NCBI GenBank assembly: GCA_029237695.1
Contig: CM055279.1
Span: forward strand, 19,307,686-19,371,685
Reading direction: 5' to 3'
Origin: Conchocele bisecta
Lineage: Eukaryota > Mollusca > Bivalvia > Lucinida > Thyasiridae
DNA: 64,000 bases
The notes below the pieces were generated by a model. The model had not been told where the DNA came from. It made no database searches and saw nothing but the letters and a program-made list of their open reading frames with translations. Shown in pieces: positions 1-9,910 of the stretch (position 1 is the stretch's first letter; every line of letters begins with the position of its first letter). The translations under genes and the position numbers were made by a program.

Positions 1-277
1 GAAAAATTTGTGGTATCTTTATCATGCTACAGAAAGCAATAAATAGACCACAAATATAGCATACTTTCTTATTTTTCCATGAAAGCACATCTGGGTATTT
101 CATTAGAATTGTCTCCAAAAGGAGACAATTCTAATGAAATACCAAGATGTGTTTTCATTTAGAAGCAAACTATTCAATAAGTGCGGTCTGCTGATGTGTA
201 AAATTTTGAAATACCCAATTGCTTCAGATATTATGGAGTGACAATACGCAATTACTAATTCCTTATCTGGAGCCCTG
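1..277. mobile_element. MITE with CTTATCTGGAGCCCTG terminus (cut by window edge)
   Basis: The right end CTTATCTGGAGCCCTG is at 262-277. A 23-bp-arm hairpin (94-116 with 121-143, AAAA loop) lies in the middle and the flanking halves are also roughly complementary. It is colinear with the complete copy at 26941-27321, whose ends are CAGGGCTCCAGATAAG and its complement. The left end lies outside the window. Confidence 0.8.
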
Positions 278-452
278 CTTTAATATTTTAGTACATCATA
301 TTTGTTACATTGTATGGCACAGTCATGCATGCTGCACTTAATAGACATTGACCTTTTGACCATCACAACTTAAGCGCTTAGCACTTCGGTTAAAAGATTT
401 CACCAATCTCTGTTGTGTGCTGACACATACCTCAATGGTGTGAGGCAAATAA

Positions 453-1020
453 TAAGTTACTGTCTGTTCCACGTTTTGCTGCCGACAAACTGTTGTCTAT
501 TAAACACATTAAATCTAAAAAATAGTTAAAAGTAAGTACTTTTTTATCAATAACAAAAAAGTCACCCTCCCCAAAAAAAATTATTTGTTGAAAGTCCAGC
601 AAATATTGATTTTATTGCGAAAAAACGATTTCCCTATGGGAATTTAACATGTGGGCTAAAAATAGATTTTTTAAAAATATTTTTTTTTATTTGTGGGCTG
701 ATTTTCAAAATCTAACTTTTGTTTTCTTAGTTACATCATTTTCAAGCTATCTCGCCAGGTTTTGGAGTCAATTTCCAAAATGTTTCGTTTTTTTATCCTT
801 GATCGTTCAGGATAAAAAAAAAAAAAGTTTTGGAAATTGACTCCCCATGTTAAATTCCCATAGGGAATCAATATTTGTTGGAATTTCATCAAACATTTTT
901 TGGGGAGGGTGACTATTTTGTTATTGATGAAAAAATATTTACTTTTAAATTATTGTTTAGATTTAATGTGTTTAATGGCCAAATGTTCGTCGGCAGCAAA
1001 ATGTGGAACAGACAGTAGTT
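453..1020. mobile_element. Palindromic foldback element, ~180-bp arms
   Basis: ACTGTCTGTTCCACGTTTTG near 460 returns in reverse complement ending at 1020, and the arms match for about 180-190 bases each (453-650 and 845-1020). The loop holds a second hairpin at 764-844 (GGAGTCAATTTCCAAAA and its complement). A related, partial copy is at 53985-54452. Open frames in the loop are by-products. Confidence 0.8.
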
Positions 1021-1032
1021 ATACATGTTGTT

Positions 1033-1082
1033 CACATATTGAATTTTTAATAAATTAATTATTCTTAAAAATTCAATATGTG
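1033..1082. repeat. Perfect 18-bp-arm palindrome
   Basis: CACATATTGAATTTTTAA (1033-1050) is followed after 14 bases by its exact complement (1065-1082). It borders the foldback at 453-1020 and may be the remnant of another small element. Confidence 0.7.
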
Positions 1083-1518
1083 AGCTATAACTATTATATA
1101 AATTTCTTTTTTTTAAATATATTTGAATTTCTGTGTCTGGTTTTCAGTCTTTACTACCTGCAGGTTTTTAATGACCTCGCTATGAAGCTTTATTGCTGTC
1201 AATACATTAAATTTAAATTGGTAGTTATATATATTCAAAACTTACACAGGTGGCGTAATAAAAAAAAATGCATGCACTATTATTCAAACACAGTTGCATC
1301 TAGCTTAGTCATACAGAGAGTTTATGCATTCATTAAAAATTGATAGCAGTTATACCATACACAATTTCAATACATCAAATATGAAAGAATGTGCGCAAAT
1401 ATGTATACGTACCATATTAACCCTAAATATTCAAACACAATTTATTCTTGTAAACACATGTATCATATTTATTCTGTTACTAGCCCCCTCTTTAATAGTA
1501 GCCCCATATTTGCATTAT
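1083..1518. other. AT-rich noncoding sequence
   Basis: Apart from short poly-A and AT runs, no gene, splice-bounded exon, or repeat known elsewhere in the window was recognised here. Two overlapping open frames lack any conserved feature. Confidence 0.5.
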
Positions 1519-1548
1519 AAATATGTTATTTTCACATACAAAAGCCAT

Positions 1549-1794
1549 TTAACCCTTACGCTACACACAACAATTTGCGTCTGCTGTTGCTTTTATATCT
1601 TGCCTTATTTCTCAATAAAAACATGGTTTGGCAGCACTTCAGAATAATTTCCGACGGAAATGATTCTAAAGTGCTGTCAAAGCATGTTGTAAATTATTCT
1701 AAAGTGCTGTCAAAGCATGTTTTTGATGATAAAAATGGAAAATAGAAAATAAACAGCAGTCAACAAAAAATTAAGACAGCGGTGTAAGCGTTAT
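1549..1794. mobile_element. TTAA-flanked MITE, family A
   Basis: TTAA-CCCTTACGCTAC at the left and AGCGGTGTAAGCG-TTAT at the right mark the ends (one target copy mutated). The core is the family A hairpin: CAGCACTTCAGAATAATTTC opposed by GAAATGATTCTAAAGTGCTG. TTAA targets with CCCTT ends are the mark of piggyBac-type elements; this copy is non-autonomous. Confidence 0.85.
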
Positions 1795-1805
1795 AAAACA
1801 TTGTT

Positions 1806-2024
1806 TTAACCCTTTCCCTGTTTTGCGATATTTCGACTCATCCAAATCGAAAACATCTGAATAAAAGAATCAAATGCTGGGTCAAATGATGGTTAAATTA
1901 TCTGATAGAGTAGAAAACATTGTGGGAAAAGGAGAAATTGCTTGTTACAAGCAATTTCTCCTTTTCCCACAATGTTTTCAAAAGACATCTTCTGCAGAGT
2001 CGTCTCTATCAGGGAAAGGATTAA
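1806..2024. mobile_element. TTAA-flanked MITE with CCCTTTCCCTG ends
   Basis: Both TTAA copies are intact (1806-1809, 2021-2024). Ends are CCCTTTCCCTG and CAGGGAAAGG. A long perfect hairpin sits inside: AAAACATTGTGGGAAAAGGA (from 1913) through to the complement ending at 1979, with a 6-base loop. Confidence 0.85.
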
Positions 2025-2073
2025 ATGGCTTTTGTATGTGAAAATAACATATTTTGATCCCACAAATTGCAAG

Positions 2074-2430
2074 CCCCGGGTCGTTTATTACAATAAATAG
2101 ATGGTTTCCCACAATGAAGTGTCCCAATAGTGATGGTCGTATTATTGTACTGCGGGCCGTTTCACTAAACTTCGTATGACTAAAATGTTCGTAAGTGCAA
2201 ATTTAGGATCGTCTGGAAATCTCAATTGATGGATTTACATTTATTGAGCATAGCTGCATTTGCAGCCTATGCTCAATAAATGTAAATCCAATAATTAGTT
2301 AATGTGAAATTTACAGACTATCATAATTTTGCACTTACGAACATTTTAGTCGTATGTGGTTTAGTGAAACGGGCCCCGGGGGCGTTTATTAGAATAAATA
2401 GATGGTTTCCCACAATCAAGTGTACCAATA
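2074..2430. repeat. ~56-bp direct repeat flanking a MITE
   Basis: CGTTTATTA-AATAAATAGATGGTTTCCCACAAT-AAGTGT-CCAATA occurs at 2074-2129 and again at 2374-2430, in the same orientation, on either side of the MITE at 2154-2376. This is far longer than a transposition target duplication, so it reflects a local duplication or a larger composite element. Confidence 0.75.
2154..2376. mobile_element. MITE with GGGCCGTTTCACTAAAC ends
   Basis: GGGCCGTTTCACTAAAC at the left is opposed at the right by GGTTTAGTGAAACGGGCC, and the similarity of arms extends into ACTAAAATGTTCGTAAGTGC. A perfect hairpin (TTTACATTTATTGAGCATAG) occupies the centre, 2228-2290. Other copies: 4009-4209 and a partial one at 41966-42088. 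Confidence 0.85.
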
Positions 2431-2432
2431 TC

Positions 2433-2808
2433 CAAGGTGTATGATCACGTGGTACTAACAACAACAACAAGTACCGATTCAAAGTACGTATTCTTTTATA
2501 GTGTCCTTATTACGTAACGGATTTTGATGTAATATGGCACATCAAACTCGTCTTGTTAAGCTGCAGTTGGTGGTCTCTTTATTTTCGCCCAAACTTCTGT
2601 CGTTTTTGCAAAGAATCGATTTCCGTGTCTGACATAAGTCTGTGCCTAACTCCATAGACCACCAAATGCAGCTCATGAAGATGCGTTTGCTGCGCCATAT
2701 TTCATAAAAATCAGTTTCATATTAAGGAAAATATCAAATAATACTTTCAAGATTTCAACACATTCAGCCACTGTTGTTGTTGTTATAACCACGTGATCAT
2801 GTACCTTG
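2433..2808. mobile_element. Foldback element with CAAGGTGTATGATCACGTGG ends
   Basis: Starts CAAGGTGTATGATCACGTGG and ends in the near-complement ACCACGTGATCATGTACCTTG. The terminal arms contain an (AAC)n run and the inner arms carry ATCGATTTCCGTGTC-type sequence in both directions. Two further copies are at 31629-31906 and 62274-62687. Confidence 0.85.
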
Positions 2809-3400
2809 ATAGTGATTGTCGTATTATTGTGCTGGTTTGTCCCAATGACGATGTATTTGGATACAATTCTTTTTGGGAAACCCCTATATTTGGTGTGGCA
2901 TCGACCTGGCACCAGGTCAGGTTATTCTAATTTCAAGGCTGAATATATTTTTTCTCGATGTAAATATTCTGTTCTGATTTTGGGATTTTCACCCCAATGC
3001 AGCAGGTTAAATGAGGGATAGAACCCGTTGGCCCGGCTTATATGACCTTAGCTGTTGATAGGCATTACCTTGATAAATATGGCTTTTGATCACATTTACA
3101 GGTTAAATGCAGGATCAAACCTTAGCTGTTGACAGGCCGTTACACACCAATAAATCAACATCAAATCAAGTATTTAGTCTATGTGCAGCTTAAATGTAAA
3201 TGTAAATATGACCTTTGATCACATTTGCAGCAGCACATAATTATGTACTAAATAATTGGTGTATTTGTGTCTGTATGTTATAATTAATAATTAATTACTC
3301 CCGCTGGTCGGATTCTTTACATGTGATATGAAGTCCACAATATGTTACCGGCAGAATATTCAACAGACTAGGTGGCTGTGACTGGAGAAATGGGGCTTAC
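2809..3400. other. Noncoding stretch with SINE-tail-like fragments
   Basis: Phrases such as TATGACCTTAGCTGTTGATA followed by CACCAATAAATCAACATCAA resemble the 3' tails of bivalve tRNA-derived SINEs, compare 36395-36430. Two overlapping tail-like segments (about 3035-3080 and 3110-3180) are present with no tRNA-like head. A short piece of family H (CTGTGACTGGAGAAATGGGG) lies at about 3375-3400. Confidence 0.4.
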
Positions 3401-3566
3401 AGGCCTGTACGCTGGAATTTATATAGGGCTGTGCGTTATATACAGTGTGAAGGGCTGGAGTTGCTAAAAACTATTTTTGACATATCCACGGACCTCGCCG
3501 GATAAAGGGAGTGCATGTGTACGTACCCGTGTCAACCCCACTGCGTATGGGCCTGGCTTATGGGTT

Positions 3567-3816
3567 TTAACCCTTAGACCGCTACTCACAACAATTGACG
3601 TCTGCTGTTGCTTTTATATCTTACCTTATTTCTCAATAAAAACATGGTTTGGCAGTACTTGAGAATCATTTCCAATGGAAATGATTCTAAAGTGCTGTCA
3701 AAGCATGTTGTAAATTATTCTAAAGTGCTGTCAAAGCATGTTTTTGGTGAAAAAAATGGAAAATAGAAAATAATCAGTAGATGACAAAAAATTAAGATAA
3801 GCGGTGTAAGGGTTAG
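3567..3816. mobile_element. TTAA-flanked MITE, family A
   Basis: TTAA-CCCTTAGACCGCTACTC on the left, AGCGGTGTAAGGG-TTAG on the right (second target copy mutated). The core hairpin is GAATCATTTCC-A-ATGGAAATGATTC. It closely matches the copies at 1549, 25673 and 59466. Confidence 0.88.
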
Positions 3817-3887
3817 GCAAAATTTAATAATAAGTTGTTACACTGTAAAATTATAAGACAAAGTCAAGAGATCCATGATAATCAATT

Positions 3888-4008
3888 GGCAGTGACTGGA
3901 GAAGTGGGGCCTATGCGTTTTGCGACCAGTGTAGGTCCAGATCAGCCTGTGCATCCACACAACCTTATCAGAACCTGCACTGTTCGACATTCCATCAATG
4001 AAACACCT
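3888..4008. mobile_element. Family H palindromic element, left half
   Basis: GGCAGTGACTGGAGAAGTGG, then GCGACCAGTGTAGGTCCAGA and GAACCTGCACTGTTCGACAT match the left half of the copies at 35313-35548 and 53069-53737. It stops where the MITE at 4009 begins, so the right half was lost or displaced. Confidence 0.7.
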
Positions 4009-4209
4009 GGGGTTTCACTAAACTTCTTACGACTAAAATGTTCGTAAGTTCAAATTTAAGATTGTCTGTAAATGTCAATTTATGGATTTACATTTATGTA
4101 AATCCAATAATTAAATACAAGAAAACAATGTTAATGTGAAATTTACAGACTATCATAATTTTGCACTTACAAACATTTTAGTCGTATGAAGTTTAGTGAA
4201 ACGGCCCCC
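4009..4209. mobile_element. MITE with GGTTTCACTAAAC ends (second copy)
   Basis: Same family as 2154-2376: ends GGGGTTTCACTAAACTTC and GAAGTTTAGTGAAACGGCCC, internal ATGGATTTACATTTATGTAA hairpin much shorter than in the first copy. It adjoins a family H fragment. Confidence 0.85.
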
Positions 4210-4243
4210 AGTGATGCTGCTAAGAAGTATTATTATAAATTAT

Positions 4244-4362
4244 TGTGATTCTACACAGTCAATATGGCCGTCTGAATCTATATTCACCCGAGGCGCAGCT
4301 GAGTGGGAATATAGCTTCAGACAGGCAATATGACACCATATTGACTGTGTAGAATGACAATA
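4244..4362. mobile_element. Palindromic MITE, ATTCTACACAGTCAATATGG ends
   Basis: ATTCTACACAGTCAATATGG begins the left arm and its near-complement (CCATATTGACTGTGTAGAAT) ends the right arm; inner arms TCTGAATCTATATTC and GAATATAGCTTCAGA also pair around a GC-rich loop. Single copy in the window. Confidence 0.7.
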
Positions 4363-4705
4363 ACGTATTTGTCATACATGTACCGTCGATCCTTTATTTT
4401 TCTCCAGAAATTTGTTTTATAAGTATATTAGTAGTTTTTAACGTCATTGAAATATGTCGTCAAAAATTTACAAAATTATATTCCGGATGTACTCCGACAA
4501 TTTTGTCAACTTTTTACTTTATTTATGAAAAATGTTGTACATTTTGTAAACATATTTAATGAAATTATGCAGATGTCCGAAGGTAGAAAATCACATGGTG
4601 TGCCTTATATATGTATTACCAGTACAAAAGCCCAATAACTTGTGGTGAATCAGTTAATGCTATATCCAGCCGTTCCTAGGGGATATGGCATTGGACATCA
4701 ATACC

Positions 4706-5013
4706 AGTAACCTATTTCACCAAAATTGCAAAGTATACCAAAAAACTTAACCAAAAAACTTAACCAAAAACTTTAACCAAAAACTTTAACCAAAAAACTT
4801 AACCATATATTTTCTTTGAGGGAGAAATTTTCAACTGAAGGATAAATTTATAAATTCAGTATACCGTAATAATTCTGCATACTTTTAATCATCAAATATA
4901 TGCAGTGGTTAGTTCTATATGAAATAAAGCATTTCGGGAAAAATAATTGATTACTCCCTCAAAGTATACTTTGCTAGATAAGTATACTTTGCAATGTTGT
5001 TGAAATAGGCTAC
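4706..5013. mobile_element. Family E element (CTATTTCACCAAAATTGCAA ends)
   Basis: The left end AACCTATTTCACCAAAATTG and the right end GTTGTTGAAATAGGCTAC are complementary, and AAAGTATACTTTG repeats near both ends. The middle holds TATATGCAGT...TTCATATAGAAC-like sequence common to all copies (5107, 40540, 51503). A short tandem run at 4738-4804 has grown inside the left arm. Confidence 0.8.
4738..4804. repeat. ~13-bp minisatellite AACCAAAAAACTT
   Basis: Five imperfect copies of AACCAAAAAACTT lie in the left arm of the family E element. Its complement is similar to the GGTTAAGTTTTTT runs at 30481-30585 and 38482-38660. Confidence 0.85.
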
Positions 5014-5106
5014 AGTCAAGTCACATTAATTACATGCAGAGTTATTTAGTGTTACAGATTTGTGTACCAGTAGTAAATAGAAGCTTAGTTTATATGAGAA
5101 TTCGCT

Positions 5107-5312
5107 GTAGCCGATTTCATCAAAATTGCAAAGTATACTTACCTAGCAAAGTATACTTTGAGGGAGTAATTATTTATTTTTCCCGAAATGCATTATTTCA
5201 TATAGAACTAACGACTGCATATATTTGATGATTAAAAGTATGCAGAATTATTATACTGAAAAATTAATAAATTTATCCTTAAATTGAAAAATTTCTCCCT
5301 CAAAGTATACTT
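5107..5312. mobile_element. Family E element, right end truncated
   Basis: GTAGCCGATTTCATCAAAAT followed by two AAAGTATACTT boxes, then the shared TATAGAACTAACGACTGCAT core, ending at CTCCCTCAAAGTATACTTTG without the terminal GGCTAC. It stands in opposite orientation to the copy at 4706-5013. Confidence 0.8.
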
Positions 5313-6056
5313 TGTAAGTTGAATCCTCATGCTGTGGATATTTTTAATGTTTACAAAATAACCCTTTTTTGCATAATGGAACATGTCCATGTCAGTTACT
5401 TAGGGGTGAAATGGTTAAAATATAAGACTCCCATTCTCTCATAATGGGGGAGGTGCCCAAAATCGGAAATTGTCCCCTTGGTTCCGAGAACTAGGCACAA
5501 CAATTGTATGGTTCGACCATGTCCAACCGTGGGAACTGTTTGAACCAAAAGGCTGTAAGCCGCGGGTTCAAACAGTTCTCGAGTGCCACGGCAAACGTTT
5601 ACTCACGGCTGGTCATTGTCGAACGTTATTGTTACATTTCCGGCAGAAATATCGTGTAATTTGAGCATATATATGCAATACTTTCAGTTCTGCGATAACC
5701 TGTTCCATTCAAACAGCTGATCTACACATACATATTCCGGGGCTGCAGTATACGTACATGTCGCGTGATGCAGATGCCCCATCCTCCGCATCAATTTCAA
5801 ACTTTCAATGTGACTGTTGTGAACTGATCTGGTGACGTGTTGGCGCGTGCTAGTAACGTCTTGAGACACATGCATTACGTAGGTGTTGGCTTGTCCCCGG
5901 AATCAGCATTGTCTACAGCTATGGACAAACAGCATGCACTGTACATTTGAACACGGCTGTGAGCGGTGTCAAACAACGGCAGTCATGTAACAATACAAAA
6001 TAAAACAAGCGAAGCTAATCCCCTCGCTTGGCAGCTTTAATAAAAAGAAAATCAAG
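5313..6056. other. Mostly unclassified noncoding sequence with one hairpin
   Basis: A 16-bp-arm hairpin lies at 5531-5580 (GGGAACTGTTTGAACC, 18-base loop, near-complement). Near 5394 a short GTTACTTAGGGGTGAAATGG resembles the end of a family B MITE. Otherwise nothing was recognised; the open frames here show no conserved motif. Confidence 0.5.
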
Positions 6057-6366
6057 TCGTCAATGACCTTCATCTTGGGCAGTAGGACGTGGGTCGTTTT
6101 GAAAAACATAGCAGCATCCCTAGATACACATTGTGGACAAATGTTATCAAAAACAGTAAAGTGGTTGATGAGTTATTGAAAAAAACACAAAGAAAAACAT
6201 TTTTGCCTTACAAACAAGGTGAACATAAGTCCTCAGTGACCTTGACCTTGACCTTGGGCGGTCGGACGTGGGTCGAATGCAAAACAAAGCAGCATCTCAT
6301 GACACACATTGTGGCCGAATATTATCAAAATTGGTAAAGCGGTTGATGAGTTATTGAAAAAAGAAA
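6057..6366. repeat. Two tandem ~179-bp units of a CTTGGGCGGTCGGACGTGGG repeat
   Basis: CTTGGGCAGTAGGACGTGGGTCG at about 6074 recurs at about 6253, each followed by an ACACATTGTGG, then GTTGATGAGTTATTGAAAAA. The style (GACCTTGACCTTG) is common in bivalve tandem-block elements. Inverted pieces of the same unit are at 7107-7180 and 9446-9595. Confidence 0.8.
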
Positions 6367-6400
6367 GGTGTTACGTACGTACGTTAGTAACACCTTTCTT
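6361..6400. repeat. Hairpin AAGAAAGGTGTTAC / GTAACACCTTTCTT
   Basis: 14-base arms around an ACGTACGT-rich loop, exactly between the tandem units at 6057-6366 and the element starting at about 6400. Confidence 0.8.
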
Positions 6401-7106
6401 TTTAGCTCACCTAAGTGAAGCTCATGTGAGCTATTGTTACCGCGATGTGTCCGTCGTCGTCCATCGTCGTCCATGAACATTTTCAAACGTCTTCTCTTCG
6501 GTAACCATTGGGCCTATAGTCACCAAACATCATGGTCATGGTCCTTAGGTAGTGGGGTTACAAAAAAAAAGTTAAAATGTCGTCATCACGTAATCCAAGA
6601 TGGCCACCGTCTAAAAATAGCACAAATTCTTCAAAAATCTTCTTCTCAAGAACCTCCAAACGGATTTCGACAAAACTTGGTAGGAATGATCGATGTACAA
6701 TGCTCTTTCAAGGTTGTTAAAATGGTGACCCCGGGGTCAAAAATGGGCGTGGCCCGTGGGGTAAAATTTTATTTTTGACCAAATATGCTCATGTTATATA
6801 TCAAATTGAAGGTATCGATGAGGCGATTGCTCTGGCGCAATATTTGTTGGAATTGGATGATTATGTCATCCATGATGGCCTCCAAAAGGTCCATTTATTC
6901 AAGATTTTGAACGTCTTTTTCTCAGGAACCACATGGCCGATGCTGGCCAAACTTCATAGTAAGTTAAGATCCTTGGGTGAAGCATTTTCAGATTTGGTAA
7001 AAATAGCACAATTTTTTTAAAACACATATGAACTCAATGTCACATTCTCCTCTGGTGTTCATGGAGTCAGGTGAGCGAAATTAGGGCCATCATGGCCCTC
7101 TTGTTT
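6399..7106 (+). mobile_element. TTAGCTCACC...GGCCCTCTTGTTT element
   Basis: Begins TTTTAGCTCACCTAAGTGAA, contains GTCCGTCGTCG blocks, AATCCAAGATGGCC, GGTGACCCCGGGGTCAAAAA and related blocks, and ends at a GGGCCATCATGGCCC hairpin followed by CTCTTGTTT. A 3'-terminal hairpin, no terminal inverted repeat and internal tandem blocks suggest a Helitron/Helentron-related non-autonomous element, as proposed for similar bivalve repeats; this is inference. Another full copy: 36445-37596; core tandem array: 33117-34545. Confidence 0.75.
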
Positions 7107-7180
7107 CAATAACTCATCAACCGCTTCACCGATGTTGATAATATTCGGCCACAATGTGTGTCACATACATACGTACGTGG
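7107..7180. repeat. Inverted partner of the 6057-6366 repeat
   Basis: CAATAACTCATCAACCGCTT then GATAATATTCGGCCACAATG is the reverse complement of 6300-6360. The TTAGCTCACC element therefore sits in the middle of a larger inverted repeat. Confidence 0.8.
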
Positions 7181-7387
7181 ACTAATGCTATAATCCCTCT
7201 TGCCTATCGGCGAGGGATAATGACATATTTACCCTGAATTATTGGCAAATTGTCACCATCTTTTGATCATCTGGATTACCCATATGTTTATCTGTCCTCA
7301 AGTTCTCCAGACATGGTAATACCTTGTATTGGCAGACGTTTTATATATTTTATAAATGCTGCCCTTGGTTGAGGGGAATATTGTGCA

Positions 7388-7745
7388 TATAATTCCAGCA
7401 CAAAAATATTTACACAATTCCCTAACATTTGATTGGTCCGTAGCAAGTCTCTGTCCAAAATTTATATCCCAGTAAACTCCCATGCCAAACTACTTTCCAT
7501 AACCGTCAGGCGCAGTTAAAATAATTCTTAATAAAACGGAAAATAAACACATTTTCTTGATGAATTTATTTCAAATGCTGGAATTATAAGGAATGAATGG
7601 CTTTTTTGTGGAATTTATCGGGGATATCAACTTGGAAAAGTCGCGGGAATACTGGACGAGGCCTTCCGACCTTCGTCCAGTATTCCCGCGACTTTTCCAT
7701 GTTTATACCCCGATAAATTCCACAAAAAGGCCATTCATTCCTATA
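7388..7745. mobile_element. Family F MITE, two palindromic modules
   Basis: Module one runs TATAATTCCAGC to GCTGGAATTATA; module two is a near-perfect hairpin from AGGAATGAATGGCCTTTTTG to its complement, with AAAGTCGCGGGAATACTGGA in both arms. TA flanks the outer ends. Eight copies occur in the window (7388, 14444, 17381, 26534, 27868, 29424, 35856, 47291). A TA target fits Tc1/mariner-type mobilisation. Confidence 0.88.
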
Positions 7746-7800
7746 TTCAGCTAAAGTAAGTGCATAAAATAAGCCAATAAGCCCCTTATCTGGAGCTCTG
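7746..7800. mobile_element. Orphan right end of the CAGAGCTCCAGATAAG MITE
   Basis: AAGTAAGTGCATAAAATAAG followed by CCTTATCTGGAGCTCTG matches the right end of 14365-15069. As in that copy, a family F element sits directly upstream, but no left end was found. Confidence 0.7.
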
Positions 7801-8149
7801 ACGTGCATAATGATATTTCATCCAATGGGAGTAAAAAACATCTTGGAAGAGCGGCAAAATATACACCGACAGATTCATACCTGTTCTGAAATGTATCATA
7901 ATATTCACACACGAATAAATGGACATTCTCGAGTCTCGAACATTGCGAAATAGTGTTTATGAGATTAGAGATTACAGACACTGACCTGGATCTACGCTGG
8001 TCGCTCATGCGATAATTATGTAATCATTGTTGCTTTTTTCTATGTATTTTACCATCTGCCATCACAGCTGAATATGCACATGCAAATATGTGACACGCAC
8101 AAGAAAAATGGGAAAATGAAATGAATGTGGTTTAACATCCCAGAATCAG

Positions 8150-8397
8150 CCCGGCATCTATTAGAATCACCGCTGGCTCCGAAGTCCTGGGTGGGCATTT
8201 AATAGAGGCAAGTGTTATTCAGCAAAGAGAAAATGATAAAAACGTCTGCCAGACTTCATTGTACTGTCTCAGTTTATGAACATTTTGGACCATGACGTTT
8301 CATTATGGTTAAAATACTGGTAATGTATATATCAAGGCAGCGGCAAAATATTTAATGCTGATCAGATTTACGCCTACGGACATTTCGGACAATATTC
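8150..8397. repeat. Dispersed repeat, GGCATCTATTAGAATCACC type
   Basis: GGCATCTATTAGAATCACCG, CTGGCTCCGAAGTCCTGGGT, AGCAAGTGTTATTCAGCA and GACCATGACGTTTC match 40024-40320, which is the left part of a larger TA-CCGTAA element. This copy is a fragment. Confidence 0.75.
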
Positions 8398-8598
8398 CAG
8401 AGCTCCAGTTAAGATGCGTAATTTTACCAAATATTCGAGTATTTTTCTTAGTTCTTCACCAAAAAAGGTAAGTTGAGAGTTCTTTAGAATCATCTCAATG
8501 TGATGATTCTAAAGCACTCCCAACTTGCAATTTTTGGTGAAGAAATAACAAAATTGCCCCCAAAGTTGATCAAATTACGCACCTTAACTGGAGCTCTG
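8398..8598. mobile_element. MITE with CAGAGCTCCAGTTAAG ends, 5-bp target duplication
   Basis: Ends CAGAGCTCCAGTTAAG and CTTAACTGGAGCTCTG are exact complements. The flanks repeat TATTC (8393-8397, 8599-8603). The core is a hairpin with TTTAGAATCATC opposed by GATGATTCTAAA. A second copy is at 61110-61311. CAG-type ends with a short target duplication suggest the hAT group or a relative. Confidence 0.9.
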
Positions 8599-8744
8599 TA
8601 TTCCCCTTAACCAGGGCAGTATTTATATAGTATTGGCAGACTTAAATATTTTAAATTGACGCCATCTTTTGATCATGTGATTACCCATATTTATACCCTC
8701 GGCATACAAAGTATGTCAAGTCCGTCCGTCCGTCCGTCCGAGCT

Positions 8745-8901
8745 TACAAATGGATACATATGTGGCTAGGAGAACAATAGGTTATGTAATATTCTATTGT
8801 TCCATGATTTTATGTGGCTAAAAATGGGTTTATGTGGCTACAGAACAATAGGGATGAACAAAGAAAAAGGTTAGGGTTAGCCACATAAGTATCCATTTGT
8901 A
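8745..8901. mobile_element. Palindromic MITE in a GTCC microsatellite
   Basis: CAAATGGATACATATGTGGC opens the left arm; the right arm ends GCCACATAAGTATCCATTTG. TA flanks both sides. It is inserted in a repeat of the TATACCC...GTCCGTCCGTCC type, part of which resumes at 8905 with GTCCGTCCGTCTGTC. Confidence 0.8.
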
Positions 8902-8934
8902 GGAACGTCCGTCCGTCTGTCTGTTCATGTTCAT

Positions 8935-9215
8935 GTTTTTGGGCACCCAGTATCTCTGTATTATCTCAAACTTCATATATTTCCTTATCATCATCCATAT
9001 TTTCATTCCATACCACACTTATGCGGCCTTAATGTCCAAGATCAAGGTCAAATTACTTAGAAATTTGTGTCCGTAAGATTTGCGTTAAAGTTTTTGGGTA
9101 CCAATTATCTCTGTTGGATTGACTTAAAACCTCATACATCCTTATCATCATCCATATTTTCATTCCATACCAAACCCATTTTTTTTTAATATTTGCGTTA
9201 AAGTTTTTATTTATC
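8935..9215. repeat. Two tandem ~155-bp units (TATCATCATCCATATTTTCATTC)
   Basis: TATCTCTGT, then TTATCATCATCCATATTTTC and GTCCAAGATCAAGGTCAAAT recur with a period of about 155 bases. The same block is seen at 21115-21262 and in the 38-39 kb region. Confidence 0.75.
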
Positions 9216-9445
9216 AGTCCAGGCGGCGGCCGGGGGTATACATGAGCCCCTGCTCACTTTCTCTACTAGTTTTATCTGTCCGCAAGTCCTGCAGACATGA
9301 TAATACCGTTTATTGAATAGTAAGTGGTTCTTGTTGCCTACAGAAACAGATGATGGGCCTATTGCTTTCTCTTCGCCAATAGGCAAGAGGGGATAAAGCG
9401 CGTCTAAGTCCATGTGCGTACGTGCCTGCGTGCACCTTTATTTTT

Positions 9446-9762
9446 TCAATAACATATGAACCGCTTCACTGATTTTGATAATATGTGGCCACAATATATG
9501 TCTAGAGATGATGCTTCATTTTGCGTATGACCCACGTCCGACCGCCCAAGGTCAAGGTCACCGAGGACTTATGGTCATCTTGTTCGTATGGCAAATGCAT
9601 TAAAGTAATGTGATGAGGATCTGCACTGTTCGCTATTCCATCAATGAAACACAAATCATGCTTCTAGCAAGAAATAGATTGTTACAGGTGTGTGCTATTT
9701 GATCAGGGTCTACGCTGATCACAAGTCCCATAAGCCCAATTTCTCAAGTCACAGCTGCATAG
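9446..9762. repeat. Fragment of the CTTGGGCGGTCGG repeat joined to a family H fragment
   Basis: 9446-9595 is the reverse complement of the 179-bp unit at 6057-6366 (CCCACGTCCGACCGCCCAAG). 9610-9762 has TCTGCACTGTTCGCTATTCC and ends CTCAAGTCACAGCTGC, the right half of family H. Confidence 0.65.
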
Positions 9763-9769
9763 TTATATC

Positions 9770-9910
9770 CAGAGGTAGATCTAGAGGGGGGGGGGTTCCC
9801 CTAGTTGCGAACGGTAGCTCCCGTACTGTCCGTAGCTACGGAAGTAGATTGCAAGAGTTGCCTTCGCAACTAGACAACCCCCCGTTCCCCAAATGCTGGA
9901 TCCGCCCCTG
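9770..9910. mobile_element. MITE with CAGAGGTAGATCTAG / GGATCCGCCCCTG ends
   Basis: Left end CAGAGGTAGATCTAGAGGGG, right end CTGGATCCGCCCCTG, flanked by ATATC (9765-9769, 9911-9915). A hairpin (CCTAGTTGCGAA with TTCGCAACTAG) fills the interior. A related element is at 54084-54364. Confidence 0.8.

Larger units (their letters stand above)
1519..2054. repeat. Inverted-repeat arms enclosing two TTAA MITEs
   Basis: TATGTTATTTTCACATACAA at 1521 onward (arm 1519-1550) returns as its complement at 2023-2054. Between the arms sit the TTAA elements at 1549-1794 and 1806-2024, each abutting one arm at its TTAA. The arms are probably an older palindromic element split by the insertions. Confidence 0.65.
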
